Source: Anaeroglomus sp964550565 (lineage in GTDB: Bacteria; Planctomycetota; Phycisphaerae; Sedimentisphaerales; Anaerohalosphaeraceae). From it: 36,685 nucleotides of DNA. Below the pieces are notes generated by a model. It was given only the letters and a program-made list of their open reading frames with translations, did not search any database and was not told the DNA's origin. Shown piece after piece: positions 1 to 8,055 of the stretch (position 1 is the stretch's first letter; each line of letters starts with the position of its first letter). Position numbers and translations under genes: made by a program. The DNA is taken from positions 1-36,685 of the forward strand of contig CAZKAI010000038.1 in NCBI GenBank assembly GCA_964550565.1. Direction: 5' to 3'.

Positions 1-398
1 ATGCCGGCCAGGACGGGGCGGATTTTTTCGAAGGGGATGTGTTTGTCGCAACGCAATCGGACAATGCGGGATGTGCCGCCATCGGTCAGGCGGCTGTCAA
101 TTCCGGCACTAATCATCGCAGTCAATAGTTCCGAATCGCCGCCGGACAGGACATCGGAGCCGATTGCATAGACAATCCCGCCTTCCTGCTGGACAACATT
201 AACACTGACGGTCGAATCAAGCTGAAGCTGGGCGGGATCGGCGGATTGAATTTTATCCGGCAGCAGTGCCTCGAAATGCTCGGCGGCACCAAACTGACAA
301 ACGAGCATAAAGAAAATAATCAGCAGAAAAACCACGTCGATGACCGGAGTCAGGTCAAAGCCTGTGTCTTTTCGGTGATGATAGAGCACGACTTTCAT
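1..398 (-). CDS. exbD: ExbD/TolR-family biopolymer transport protein (3' end cut by window edge)
   Basis: Reading leftward from the ATG at 398, 132 codons are visible before the window edge and no stop is reached. The N-terminus is a short basic cytoplasmic stretch followed by one membrane segment containing LTPVIDVVFLLIIFFM. Asp21 in that segment matches the conserved proton-path aspartate of ExbD/TolR. The rest is the periplasmic domain. ExbD works with ExbB in the inner membrane, turning proton motive force into work on an envelope partner. The start overlaps the stop of the upstream exbB-like gene by one base (TAATG), so the two are almost certainly translated together. The family call is secure; the substrate or partner is unknown. 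Confidence 0.9.
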   Translation of the reverse strand, partial: MKVVLYHHRKDTGFDLTPVIDVVFLLIIFFMLVCQFGAAEHFEALLPDKIQSADPAQLQLDSTVSVNVVQQEGGIVYAIGSDVLSGGDSELLTAMISAGIDSRLTDGGTSRIVRLRCDKHIPFEKIRPVLAG

Positions 399-1180
399 TA
401 ACGCACCGGCAAGGATGAGCTGGAGGACTCCGGGAGGGCCTGGGTCTCGTTATCAGGGCCGGGTTTGGAGGCAGAGTCCAAAGACTTGCCGCCTGCACCG
501 GCCTGATGCTGGCGGGCTTCAAGCAGACTTTCCAATAGCGTCTCGGTTTCCACCGCAGCTTCGGCAATGAACGCTTCGATACGGGAACGAAACAGGCCGG
601 CAATAAACAACGACGGAATGGCAACCAGCAGACCCCAGAAGGTCGTCACCAGAGCGACCGAAATCGCAGAGGCCAGTTCGCCCGGGCGAGGCTGCCCGGC
701 GGCAATACCCAGCAGGTTGAACGCTTCAATCATGCCCCAGACCGTACCAAACAGCCCCACCATCGGAGCAACATTGCCCAGCAGATTGCACCATTCGGTC
801 TTTCGGAGGAGCTTAATACCCTGTTCCTGGAGACTCTCGGCGGCAATCTGACTAAGCAGCTCGTGGGTGGGACGAATTTTGCGGGTCTTGGCAAAGGCAG
901 CACAGACCGCCCGGCTGACCATGTCGATGTTGCCGCTGAACCGGGCAGGCAGGCTGGCGGTACCGTGACGCTGGGCCACGGTGGCAATATCGGAACTGAT
1001 ATTCGGCGGCAGGAGCCGGCGGCGGCGTATCGTGATGCATAATTCCAGCCAGAAGTAAATCCCGGCCACGGACATCGGCAGCAGGACAAACCAGACAATC
1101 GGTCCGCCGGCCACGACAAACTGTGTAAAATAAGTCTGGGACAAGGGTCCCGCAGAACTTTGGGCTGCCAGTATCATCAT
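398..1180 (-). CDS. exbB: MotA/TolQ/ExbB proton channel family protein
   Basis: 260 aa. There is a membrane segment near residues 25-48 (FVVAGGPIVWFVLLPMSVAG), then a cytoplasmic stretch. Two further membrane segments carry the family core: NVAPMVGLFGTVWGMI near residues 135-150 and ALVTTFWGLLVAIPSLFIAGL near 175-198. This three-helix layout is typical of ExbB/TolQ. The C-terminal tail after residue 220 is low-complexity and polar. The start codon shares one base with the stop of the upstream reading frame (TGATG), and the stop shares one base with the exbD start. This supports a translationally coupled VWA-exbB-exbD unit. No TonB or TolA gene is visible, so the partner is unknown. Confidence 0.92.
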   Translation of the reverse strand: MMILAAQSSAGPLSQTYFTQFVVAGGPIVWFVLLPMSVAGIYFWLELCITIRRRRLLPPNISSDIATVAQRHGTASLPARFSGNIDMVSRAVCAAFAKTRKIRPTHELLSQIAAESLQEQGIKLLRKTEWCNLLGNVAPMVGLFGTVWGMIEAFNLLGIAAGQPRPGELASAISVALVTTFWGLLVAIPSLFIAGLFRSRIEAFIAEAAVETETLLESLLEARQHQAGAGGKSLDSASKPGPDNETQALPESSSSSLPVR

Positions 1181-2023
1181 CAGCTTGCTATCCCATATTG
1201 GTTGTTCGAATTCATCATTATGTTCTTATCTGACACGAAANNNNNNNNNNNNNNNNNNNNNNNNNNNNNNNNNNNNNNNNNNNNNNNNNNNNNNNNNNNN
1301 NNNNNNNNNNNNNNNNNNNNNNNNNNNNNNNNNNNNNNNNCGAAGCTGCATGGCCCGCTGGAGGGCCTGGACGGCATTGGTCTGGCCGCCGAGATGGACA
1401 CTGTCAATCAGCGTGAAAGCCTCGGACTTGGCCTGACCGGTGGCGGGCGTCAGCATGCCAGAACCGGTTTCCAGCAACGTGTTGCCATCCATAAAGAATA
1501 TCACGCAGAACGATTGGGTATCATACAGGGCGGCAATGCAGCTTTTCAATTGACGCTGAATCATACCGAGCCGGCCGTACATGCTGCCGGAACAATCGAC
1601 CACGAAGCAGATATTCTGTGCGGCAGTTTTGTTGCCAAACAAGGAGGCATCCTGCCGAGGACTGCTGGACACGGTTTTGGGGGTAGGGTAGGCCTTGGGC
1701 GGTGTCTGGACAGGCGGCTGAACCGACTTGGTTTCCTGAGGCGTCTTTTGAGGCTCCGGTTCTGGCGGCGGTTTAACCTCGGGCTTTTCGGTTATCAGGG
1801 GCTGTTCGATAACCTGCTGGATTTGCTGAACCGATACGGCGCCGAGTGTTCCATCGGGTATCTCGGCGGGCTGCAGGTTCACCGCAGCAAATGCGCCCAG
1901 CAGCAGCAAGTGTGCTATCGCCGACCCCCCTGCTGCTGCGGTACTGATTTTTGCCCGCCTTTTTGTCATCGCTTTACCCATGAAAGGAAAAGGCCGGATC
2001 CGCCGGCCATTTCCGCTAATCAT
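1180..2023 (-). CDS. von Willebrand factor A domain membrane protein, interrupted by the assembly gap
   Basis: The N-terminus has a basic stretch and one membrane helix (about residues 28-48), then a Pro/Glu-rich linker of about 70 residues reminiscent of TonB/TolA spacers. A VWA domain starts near residue 138. The MIDAS motif is visible as DCSGS (D143, S145, S147), and the later MIDAS threonine sits in GGQTNA. The domain runs into the 100-N gap, so its second half is missing. After the gap the frame ending at 1180 encodes FVSDKNIMMNSNNQYGIAS and its stop overlaps the exbB start, so it is the likely C-terminus. With exactly 100 Ns the two halves are out of frame; they join only if the true gap is a multiple of three. 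The start is uncertain: 2023, or internal Mets at 1981 or 1969. The protein may be an envelope partner driven by ExbBD. Confidence 0.75.
1241..1340. other. Assembly gap of 100 N
   Basis: Exactly 100 consecutive Ns, the usual placeholder for a scaffold join of unknown length. It falls inside the VWA-domain gene, so sequence lengths and frames across it are not reliable. Confidence 0.99.
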
Positions 2024-2070
2024 TCACATTTATCGCACAGCAGCATCGTGCCGTACGGTGGATATCAAAA

Positions 2071-3219
2071 TTACTCAACAACCATAACCTCCGAGATGCC
2101 GGCTTCCAGCAAATCATAAACTTCGACGACATCGCCGTTAAACAGGCGGATACAGCCTCGCGAGGCCCGGGTGCCGATGGTTTCAGGTTCCTTGGTGCCA
2201 TGGATCGCAAATCCCGTGCGGCCTTTGGCAGCACCTTCCAGACCTTCCAGGGCAATCCAGCGTGAGCCAAGCGGATAATCCGGATCGCTGCCCTGATAAA
2301 CGCGGCCTGAATCGGGGTCCGTCCAGGTGGGCTTGATCATCTTGCCGCCGGCGGTAGCTTTCCATTTGCCTGTAGGCGTATCATGCTCTATTTTGCCAAG
2401 GCCGACTTTGTACTGCTTGACAAAAACGCCCTGCAGATAGATATCCATGGTGAAATTTTTCTTGCTGACGACGGCGCTGAAAGGGCCATGAATAACCTTG
2501 ATGGTCTGGCCGGCCTGGAGCCGTTCCGGATTGGTGATGCCGTTGATTCGTTCGATGGCTTCGTGAGGAACTTTATATTTTCTGCACAGGATGGCCAGCA
2601 CGTCACCGGGCTGCACCTTGTATAGTTCGGTCATGGCATCGCCGACGGCAACCTGTTTGCTGAACAGCCAGGTGTCGGACAGCTTGGTCAACTGCTTTTT
2701 GACCTCATCACGAACCGGATCGCTGAGGTTCAAATCGAGAGCATGATTGAGCTGGTCGCGGGCGGCAATAATCTTGCCTGCGGCGATATCCTGTACCGCC
2801 TGACGAATCATGGCAGCAGCTTCAGGGCTGGTAATTGTATCCACCACAGGTGCAGGCTGGACAGCATCCTGGGCGGCAGGAGTTGGAGTCGGCTGCGGCG
2901 TTTCCACGGCAGGCTGCGGTGTTGGTGTTGTCGGCTGTGGCGTAACAGCGGGAGTTTCACTCCTGGCAGAGCCGGCGGCCAGTTCAAGCTGCTCAGGTGT
3001 GGTGTCAGGCGTCGTTGTCCGCAGATTATTCTGCGGAGCAGTCTCTACCGCGGTTACTGTTTCAGATTGCTCTTCCAACCGGGCCTGCTCGGCCTTTTTT
3101 TTCTTCACGCGGTTGAGAGCAACCAGCCCGACAATCGCCACAGCAAGGACTATCAGAATCATCCGTGTCCTTGAATTACTTCCATTTCTTCCCTGGTAAG
3201 GTCGATACTCTACTTTCAT
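2071..3219 (-). CDS. LysM and L,D-transpeptidase (YkuD) domain protein
   Basis: 382 aa. A single N-terminal membrane anchor (MILIVLAVAIVGLVALN, about residues 20-36) is followed by a long Pro/Thr/Ala-rich linker to about residue 130. A helical stretch comes next, then a LysM peptidoglycan-binding motif near residues 200-245 (YKVQPGDVLAILCRKY ... LQAGQTIKVI). The C-terminal third is a YkuD catalytic domain. The catalytic pair appears as H340 in FAIHGTKEP and C356 in SRGCIRL, the S(H/R)GC form of the signature. Such enzymes act in the periplasm, making 3-3 peptidoglycan crosslinks or attaching proteins to the wall. The gene lies 45 nt after the formyl-THF cyclo-ligase gene and 47 nt before the VWA gene, so it is probably in one operon with them. 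Confidence 0.93.
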   Translation of the reverse strand: MKVEYRPYQGRNGSNSRTRMILIVLAVAIVGLVALNRVKKKKAEQARLEEQSETVTAVETAPQNNLRTTTPDTTPEQLELAAGSARSETPAVTPQPTTPTPQPAVETPQPTPTPAAQDAVQPAPVVDTITSPEAAAMIRQAVQDIAAGKIIAARDQLNHALDLNLSDPVRDEVKKQLTKLSDTWLFSKQVAVGDAMTELYKVQPGDVLAILCRKYKVPHEAIERINGITNPERLQAGQTIKVIHGPFSAVVSKKNFTMDIYLQGVFVKQYKVGLGKIEHDTPTGKWKATAGGKMIKPTWTDPDSGRVYQGSDPDYPLGSRWIALEGLEGAAKGRTGFAIHGTKEPETIGTRASRGCIRLFNGDVVEVYDLLEAGISEVMVVE

Positions 3220-3264
3220 ACAGAATCCATTCCTGCTGTCATTGTTTTACATAGTTACACATTA

Positions 3265-3846
3265 TCAGCCCTGCATTCTCAGAATGCCGGCATCGGTAAT
3301 AATCGCATCCACAGGTATATCTTTATCATCGTGGGGCACGGCATCCAGAATCTGCTCTGCGAAGGCCACCGCCCATTTTTTGGCATGCATGCCCGGACTT
3401 GCTAAAAAGCGGTCATAATAAGCACCACCCCGGCCAAGCCGATTGCCCTGCCGGTCAAACCCGAGGCCGGGCACAATCACCAAATCGATATCCTCGTGCG
3501 GCACAGGTGTCCCGGTCGTCGGATTTCGCAGACCCATGCGATCCACCTGCAAACCCGTGTCCAGAGACTGGATTTCCACCGGAATCATGTGCCGCTGCTG
3601 CCAGGACATTCTTGGCACCGCCACGATTTTGCCTTGCTGAAAGGCATCCAGAATCACTGCTGTGGTATCCACTTCATGCATCATGGACAGAAACAGCATC
3701 ACGACAGAGGCCTTTTTGTACTCCTCCGACGATAAGACTTCATTGCAAATCACCCGGCTTTTCTGTAATCGCACTTCCGGCTGTATTCCCGCCAGAATCT
3801 GCTGTATCTGTTTTCTCACTTGCCGTTTCTGTTCTGCATTATTCAT
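3265..3846 (-). CDS. 5-formyltetrahydrofolate cyclo-ligase
   Basis: 193 aa, the normal length for the MTHFS/YgfA family. The enzyme uses ATP to convert 5-formyl-THF to 5,10-methenyl-THF in the cytoplasm, returning this inhibitory storage form to the one-carbon pool. The basic N-terminal helix (KRQVRKQIQQIL) fits the family. The strongest evidence is the C-terminal nucleotide/substrate motif GLGFDRQGNRLGRGGAYYDRF at about residues 127-147. Neighbours are rarA upstream (107 nt) and the L,D-transpeptidase gene downstream (45 nt), all on the same strand. No 6S RNA-like structure was recognised next to it, unlike in proteobacteria. Confidence 0.93.
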   Translation of the reverse strand: MNNAEQKRQVRKQIQQILAGIQPEVRLQKSRVICNEVLSSEEYKKASVVMLFLSMMHEVDTTAVILDAFQQGKIVAVPRMSWQQRHMIPVEIQSLDTGLQVDRMGLRNPTTGTPVPHEDIDLVIVPGLGFDRQGNRLGRGGAYYDRFLASPGMHAKKWAVAFAEQILDAVPHDDKDIPVDAIITDAGILRMQG

Positions 3847-3953
3847 TCGTTAGTCCCGAAGAACGACCCCTGTCCGCAGCTATCCGTTTTACTCTGTCCA
3901 TATATCGGCCTGTCTGCCTGTTTTGCTCAAATTATCCGGCTTATTCTTATTGC

Positions 3954-5333
3954 CTAAACCGACGTCTGAGGCGGCGTCTGCCGTAATTGTTCTACTTGAT
4001 TTCGCAGCTTTTGTAAATATTCGGCGACTAATTTTTCGCGCCCTATGTTTTTGGGTTCGTAATACCTGCGCGGAAGCGGCTGGCCGACATAGTCTTGAGG
4101 GATGTATCCATTAGGGCTTTCGTGAGGATACTGGTATCCGATTCCATGGCCCAGTTTGGCAGCGGATTTATAATGTGAATCCCGCAGGTGTGGCGGTACG
4201 GGAATCGTCCGGCCGGATTGGACATCCGCTACAGCTCCCCAGATTGCCTTGGCACAGGCATTCGATTTGGGGGCACAGGCGATATAAATGGCGGCCTGAG
4301 CCAGTGGTAATTGTGCCTCCGGAAACCCTACAAACTCGGCAATCTGCATCGCCGAGGCCGCAAGGATGGTCGCCGTGGGGTCCGCGTTGCCCACATCTTC
4401 CGCGGCACAAATCGCGATTCGGCGGGCAATGAACCGCAAGTCTTCGCCCCCGGCAATCATTCTGGCCAGCCAATAAATGGTGGCATCCGGGTCCGAACCT
4501 CGCATGGATTTCTGCAAGGCGCTGGCTAAATCGTAATGGGTATCGCCGGAACCGTCATACTGGACTGATTTTCTCTGGATGGATTCCTTAATGTCCTCCA
4601 GAGAAATCTCGACCGTTTCCCCCTTTTTTGTGTGTTTCTGCTTGGACAGAACTGCGACTTCCAGAGCAGTCAGTGCCTTGCGGGCATCGCCATCGCAAAT
4701 CTCGGCAAGAAAATCAAGGCCCTCGGTTTGAACCGCCAGCAGGATCTTTCCCAAGCCATTTTTTTCGTCTGTAATTGCCCGCGATAAGAGTAATTTGATA
4801 TGCTCCACCTTGAGGGGTTCGAATGTAAAAACCGTGCTGCGGCTGATGAGCGGTGAATTAACACTGAAAAAGGGATTTTCGGTCGTCGCACCGATGAGCG
4901 TGACAATCCCATTTTCGACATCATCCAGCAGGACATCCTGTTGAGAGCGATTAAAACGATGAATTTCGTCAATAAACAAGACGGTCCTGCGGCCAGAGGT
5001 GATGAGGCGGTCTTTGGCCGTGTCCAGAACCTGTCGTAGTTCCTTGACTCCTGCGGCCGGGGCACTGAGGACCTCGAAGATGGCGTTGGTGTGATTGGCA
5101 ATAATACGAGCAAGGGTTGTCTTGCCGCAGCCGGGAGGGCCATAAAAAATGAGACTGCTGATTGCCCCGCCTTCGAGCATCCGGCGGAGGAGTTTGCCTT
5201 CACCGACAAAATGTTCCTGACCTGCAAAGTCGCTAATTGTATTCGGGCGCATCCGGACTGCAAGCGGCGCAACACTTTGCAGGGTCTTGCTTTCCGATGG
5301 CTGAAACAATGTTTTTTCCTGTCTGGCACTCAT
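3954..5333 (-). CDS. rarA: Replication-associated recombination protein A (RarA/MgsA AAA+ ATPase)
   Basis: 459 aa, typical for RarA. The AAA+ module has Walker A GPPGCGKTT at about residues 65-73, Walker B LFIDEIHRFN near 119-128, and a sensor-1 region GATTENPFFS. The C-terminal half carries the tetramerisation-type region of the MgsA/WRNIP1 family, including ARMIAGGEDLRFIARR and AEDVGNADP. RarA acts in the cytoplasm at stalled replication forks and single-stranded gaps. The start at 5333 is the first ATG of the frame. A TATAAT hexamer on the minus strand at 5345-5350 lies unusually close to the start and would give a very short leader; no good -35 was found, so it is noted only. This may be the first gene of the operon running to exbD. 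Confidence 0.96.
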   Translation of the reverse strand: MSARQEKTLFQPSESKTLQSVAPLAVRMRPNTISDFAGQEHFVGEGKLLRRMLEGGAISSLIFYGPPGCGKTTLARIIANHTNAIFEVLSAPAAGVKELRQVLDTAKDRLITSGRRTVLFIDEIHRFNRSQQDVLLDDVENGIVTLIGATTENPFFSVNSPLISRSTVFTFEPLKVEHIKLLLSRAITDEKNGLGKILLAVQTEGLDFLAEICDGDARKALTALEVAVLSKQKHTKKGETVEISLEDIKESIQRKSVQYDGSGDTHYDLASALQKSMRGSDPDATIYWLARMIAGGEDLRFIARRIAICAAEDVGNADPTATILAASAMQIAEFVGFPEAQLPLAQAAIYIACAPKSNACAKAIWGAVADVQSGRTIPVPPHLRDSHYKSAAKLGHGIGYQYPHESPNGYIPQDYVGQPLPRRYYEPKNIGREKLVAEYLQKLRNQVEQLRQTPPQTSV

Positions 5334-5434
5334 AGACAGGAATTATTATAGCTGTTTTGGGTCCATTGTTCTACCAAAACCAGCAGGACAAACTAAATTT
5401 TTGAAAGACTTTCTTTGGCTGCAGGAAGTCAGGA

Positions 5435-6121
5435 TTAGAAATCCCATTTGCTGGATTGTTTAATCAGCTTATTTTGGACAATCATTCCAATAATTGTCGG
5501 AACAATAATAACCATAGGGAGAAACCAGGTTTTCTGGAAGATTAAATCGTGAATTGTGGTTCCCGGAGGAGTGACGACTTTGGTCTCATATTGGTGGAGC
5601 AACGCCAGGAAGTTGATTGCCAATATCGCTGAACCACCAAGGCTTGTAAACAGCATGACGGAAATTTTGAGCAGAATAAACGACATCATCCCGCCGGCTA
5701 CCACGCCCACAATCGCGCCAGCCCAGATATATTGTTCCGGCAAGCCGAATGCATACCAGAGACCGCCTGTCAGTACCCCGCCGGCGGCCGCACCGAGAAT
5801 GGAGACGCACCATTTGACCAGGCTCATCGACAGGACCGCAAACAAGATGACACCCATGATGCCTCCCATTAATTCACTGCCGAATTTCTGGCCGGCCATA
5901 ATCCCCAGAAACATCCCAATCAGGGCAAAGGCGATAACCACCAGGATTCGGAATATTCTCCACCCATACAGCAGATAGACCATCCCAAAAGATATCCCGA
6001 CAACGGCCTGCAGCCATGTGAGATTGGTAATTTGTTCCCAGACAAAATTCAATGCCGGATCCATACTGAAGTTGGAAGACGTCGTTGCCGGCGCGGTTTC
6101 AGCAAGCAGCCATGGAATCAT
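5435..6121 (-). CDS. Multi-pass membrane protein, DUF4203-like, second of a pair
   Basis: 228 aa with about six hydrophobic segments and little else. Glycine-rich helices such as GISFGMVYLLYGWRIFR and IAFALIGMFLGIMAGQ resemble the TMEM198/DUF4203 type of repeat, in which a YGWR-like turn precedes a glycine-rich helix. This family assignment is pattern recognition only and the function is unknown. The start overlaps the stop of the upstream membrane-protein gene by four bases (ATGA), indicating translational coupling. The C-terminal end is charged (IKQSSKWDF) and probably cytoplasmic. It lies 101 nt upstream of rarA on the same strand, with no obvious terminator between them. Confidence 0.82.
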   Translation of the reverse strand: MIPWLLAETAPATTSSNFSMDPALNFVWEQITNLTWLQAVVGISFGMVYLLYGWRIFRILVVIAFALIGMFLGIMAGQKFGSELMGGIMGVILFAVLSMSLVKWCVSILGAAAGGVLTGGLWYAFGLPEQYIWAGAIVGVVAGGMMSFILLKISVMLFTSLGGSAILAINFLALLHQYETKVVTPPGTTIHDLIFQKTWFLPMVIIVPTIIGMIVQNKLIKQSSKWDF

Positions 6122-6897
6122 TTTTTATTTCCTTTCGATTTATCAATTATGCCGGATTTCTTTTTTCTCGTATCCGGACATAACGCCAGGTCCACAAGAG
6201 TCCCAAAGGCAATTACAATCAACGCAACCATCGCCAAAACCTCGGCCTGCTGGATTACATAATCGATGGGCTTGGCGCCTTTATATAACAATAACAGCAG
6301 CAGTCCAAGTGCAATCCAACTAACCCCGACCACCGCACACCCAAGAGCACACACGCCGCGAGGTATCGCAAAACCAACTCCCAAAACCACCAGGATTGCG
6401 ATGATGGCGGCCGTGTAGCCAACGCTGCCCAGTGATTTGATAATCTGGACGCTTTTTTGACACGCGTACCGAGTATAGGTTTCAAGGACGGTCAGACTCT
6501 GGACCACATCGGGAGGAGTGTCTTTGGAAAGTTCCATTTTGGGGGTATCTTCCCATGTTTTGGATTCTGCCAGCGTCGGCCAGGCAATCAGGACATTGAC
6601 AAATACCGCCGTCAGAACCGCTACCCCGAATACTACAACCGTTTTTTCGATAAAGAGCGCGATAAATCCGCCAATCACCGAAAAACCTATCAATATATAT
6701 ATCTGTTTGTCGGTACAGCAATTAGCCAGAGCATATCCCACCCCAGCGCCGGCAAATGCAGCCAGAATCTTCAGCCATTTCAGGCCGCCCAGCCATAGAC
6801 TCAGTCCTATCCAAATCAGAATAAAGCCCACTCCAATCAACACTACTGGAGATAGCTGATAGACAGAGTCCTGAAATTCTCTTAAAAACGTATCCAT
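6118..6897 (-). CDS. Multi-pass membrane protein, DUF4203-like, first of a pair
   Basis: 259 aa with about seven predicted hydrophobic segments. The segment order and glycine-rich helices (ILAAFAGAGVGYALANCC, IGFSVIGGFIALFIEK) are like those of its downstream neighbour, suggesting an old duplication or partner subunits. A soluble loop at about residues 108-140 (ESKTWEDTPKMELSKDT) separates two membrane blocks. The C-terminus is strongly basic (KKKSGIIDKSKGNKK), expected on the cytoplasmic side. An AGGAG ribosome-binding site lies just upstream of the ATG at 6897. The pair probably forms a two-gene unit; the function is unknown. Confidence 0.82.
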   Translation of the reverse strand: MDTFLREFQDSVYQLSPVVLIGVGFILIWIGLSLWLGGLKWLKILAAFAGAGVGYALANCCTDKQIYILIGFSVIGGFIALFIEKTVVVFGVAVLTAVFVNVLIAWPTLAESKTWEDTPKMELSKDTPPDVVQSLTVLETYTRYACQKSVQIIKSLGSVGYTAAIIAILVVLGVGFAIPRGVCALGCAVVGVSWIALGLLLLLLYKGAKPIDYVIQQAEVLAMVALIVIAFGTLVDLALCPDTRKKKSGIIDKSKGNKK

Positions 6898-7044
6898 AAA
6901 CTCCTGACAATAATTCCTTTGGAATCATATCGTCAGATTGTTTATTTTAACATTAATAATCTGGGCACATGTCCCCCATTCTGCCTATTTTCACTACTAA
7001 AAATTGATGTTTTATAACACTCCGGCGGGGTAAGTTAATACCGC

Positions 7045-7755
7045 TCAGGGGGTTTCCAAACCATGTGTTTCCATGAGTTCTTTATTGTATAAAATGGATT
7101 TGACGGGACCATCTGCTGCGATTCGTCCATGATCTACAACAATAATCCGACTGGATATCGCTGCGGCAAAACGCATATTGCAGGTGGCAATGATGAGCGT
7201 CTGGGGCAGACTGCTGAGCACCTCTTCGAGTCTTTTACGATTACGCGGATCGAGGCTGCCATCCGGCTCATCGAAGGTAATGATTTGCGGGGCCATCGAA
7301 AGCACGGTGGCAATCGCGGCGGCCCGTTTCTGGCCTGCAGACAGATGATGCGGGGCTTTATCGGCCAGTGCCGTCAGGCCTACGGTTTCAAAGGCTCGGT
7401 CTACATTGTCTTTGACCTGCTGGGGGGGCAGGTTCATATTCAAAGGACCGAATATCACGTCTTCAAAGAGTGTGGGCATGAAAAGCTGATCATCCGGATT
7501 TTCCAGGCAACAGCCGAGCCTGGAACGAATCTGTTTCAAGTTGCGGCTGTTGAGTTCCATACCGTCGATCAACACGGTTCCTGTTCCGCGAATGAAGCCG
7601 GCCATGACCAGCAGCAGGGTTGATTTTCCGGCTCCATTAGGGCCAACCAGCGAAACCTTTTCGCCATGCTCAATGGTTAAATTAATGGAATCCAGGGCTA
7701 CGGTGCCATCCGGATAGACATAGGAATAATTGCTGATTTCAATGGCTCGATTCAT
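7045..7755 (-). CDS. nikO: Nickel/cobalt ECF transporter ATPase (CbiO/NikO type)
   Basis: 236 aa from the ATG at 7755, chosen over an in-frame ATG at 7842 because AGGATG sits 6-8 nt upstream and family homology (MNRAIEISNYSYVYPDG) starts here. ABC ATPase motifs are complete: Walker A GPNGAGKST, Q-loop in LENPDDQLF, signature HLSAGQKRAAAIA, and Walker B IITFDEPDGSLDP. The switch histidine appears to be absent: after Walker B the text reads IIATCNMRFA where many family members have a histidine. That position deserves checking. The protein is the cytoplasmic energising subunit for NikMQ. Unusually it is separated from nikQ by about 300 nt containing an integrase-like relic, and its start overlaps that relic's stop codon (ATGA). 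Confidence 0.93.
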   Translation of the reverse strand: MNRAIEISNYSYVYPDGTVALDSINLTIEHGEKVSLVGPNGAGKSTLLLVMAGFIRGTGTVLIDGMELNSRNLKQIRSRLGCCLENPDDQLFMPTLFEDVIFGPLNMNLPPQQVKDNVDRAFETVGLTALADKAPHHLSAGQKRAAAIATVLSMAPQIITFDEPDGSLDPRNRKRLEEVLSSLPQTLIIATCNMRFAAAISSRIIVVDHGRIAADGPVKSILYNKELMETHGLETP

Positions 7756-7910
7756 TCTTTCATCCTGTTCAAGACATGGGTGTAAATCACTGTAACGTCC
7801 TGTAACCTTGCGGTGTGGACAGACGCAAAAAGAAACCGCCATGCAGCAGCAGACTGAGATTGTGCCCCGCGTGATGAAATCCTGATAACTTGTTTTGCTT
7901 TCTCTTTCAT
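7752..7910 (-). pseudogene. Relic resembling the C-terminus of an integron-type tyrosine recombinase
   Basis: A 51-codon open frame from an ATG at 7910 to a TGA overlapping the nikO start. Its end reads DVTVIYTHVLNRMKE. This closely matches the conserved C-terminal block of IntI/XerC-like recombinases (GHKDVSTTMIYTHVLNRG in known members), which contains the catalytic tyrosine. Just upstream, in the other frame, CPHRKV matches the preceding GH(K/R)xV part. The two frames meet at a GTTACAGGAC-GTTACAG near-duplication at about 7791-7807. Removing ten bases joins them as HRKVTVIYTHVLNRM. AAAWRFLFAS farther up is weakly like the WQYVFPAS block. The catalytic arginine and histidine regions are missing, so it cannot be active. 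The ORF may now serve only as a leader for nikO. Confidence 0.55.
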
Positions 7911-8055
7911 AGCAGTTTCCGACCCGAAACTATTTTTACATTATCGACTAAAAAGATATGTTTCATAAGCCGACTTCTTATCATTATATATGTTTTTTTA
8001 CTGGTTTTATGAGTTTCCTGTTTGATTTCTGCTTCTTTGCGGATTTACATGCCGT

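Noticed and set aside
7756..7842. N-terminal extension of nikO starting at 7842
   Set aside because: The extra residues (MAVSFCVCPHRKV...) do not fit the ATPase family and are better explained as part of the integrase relic; the ATG at 7755 has its own ribosome-binding site.
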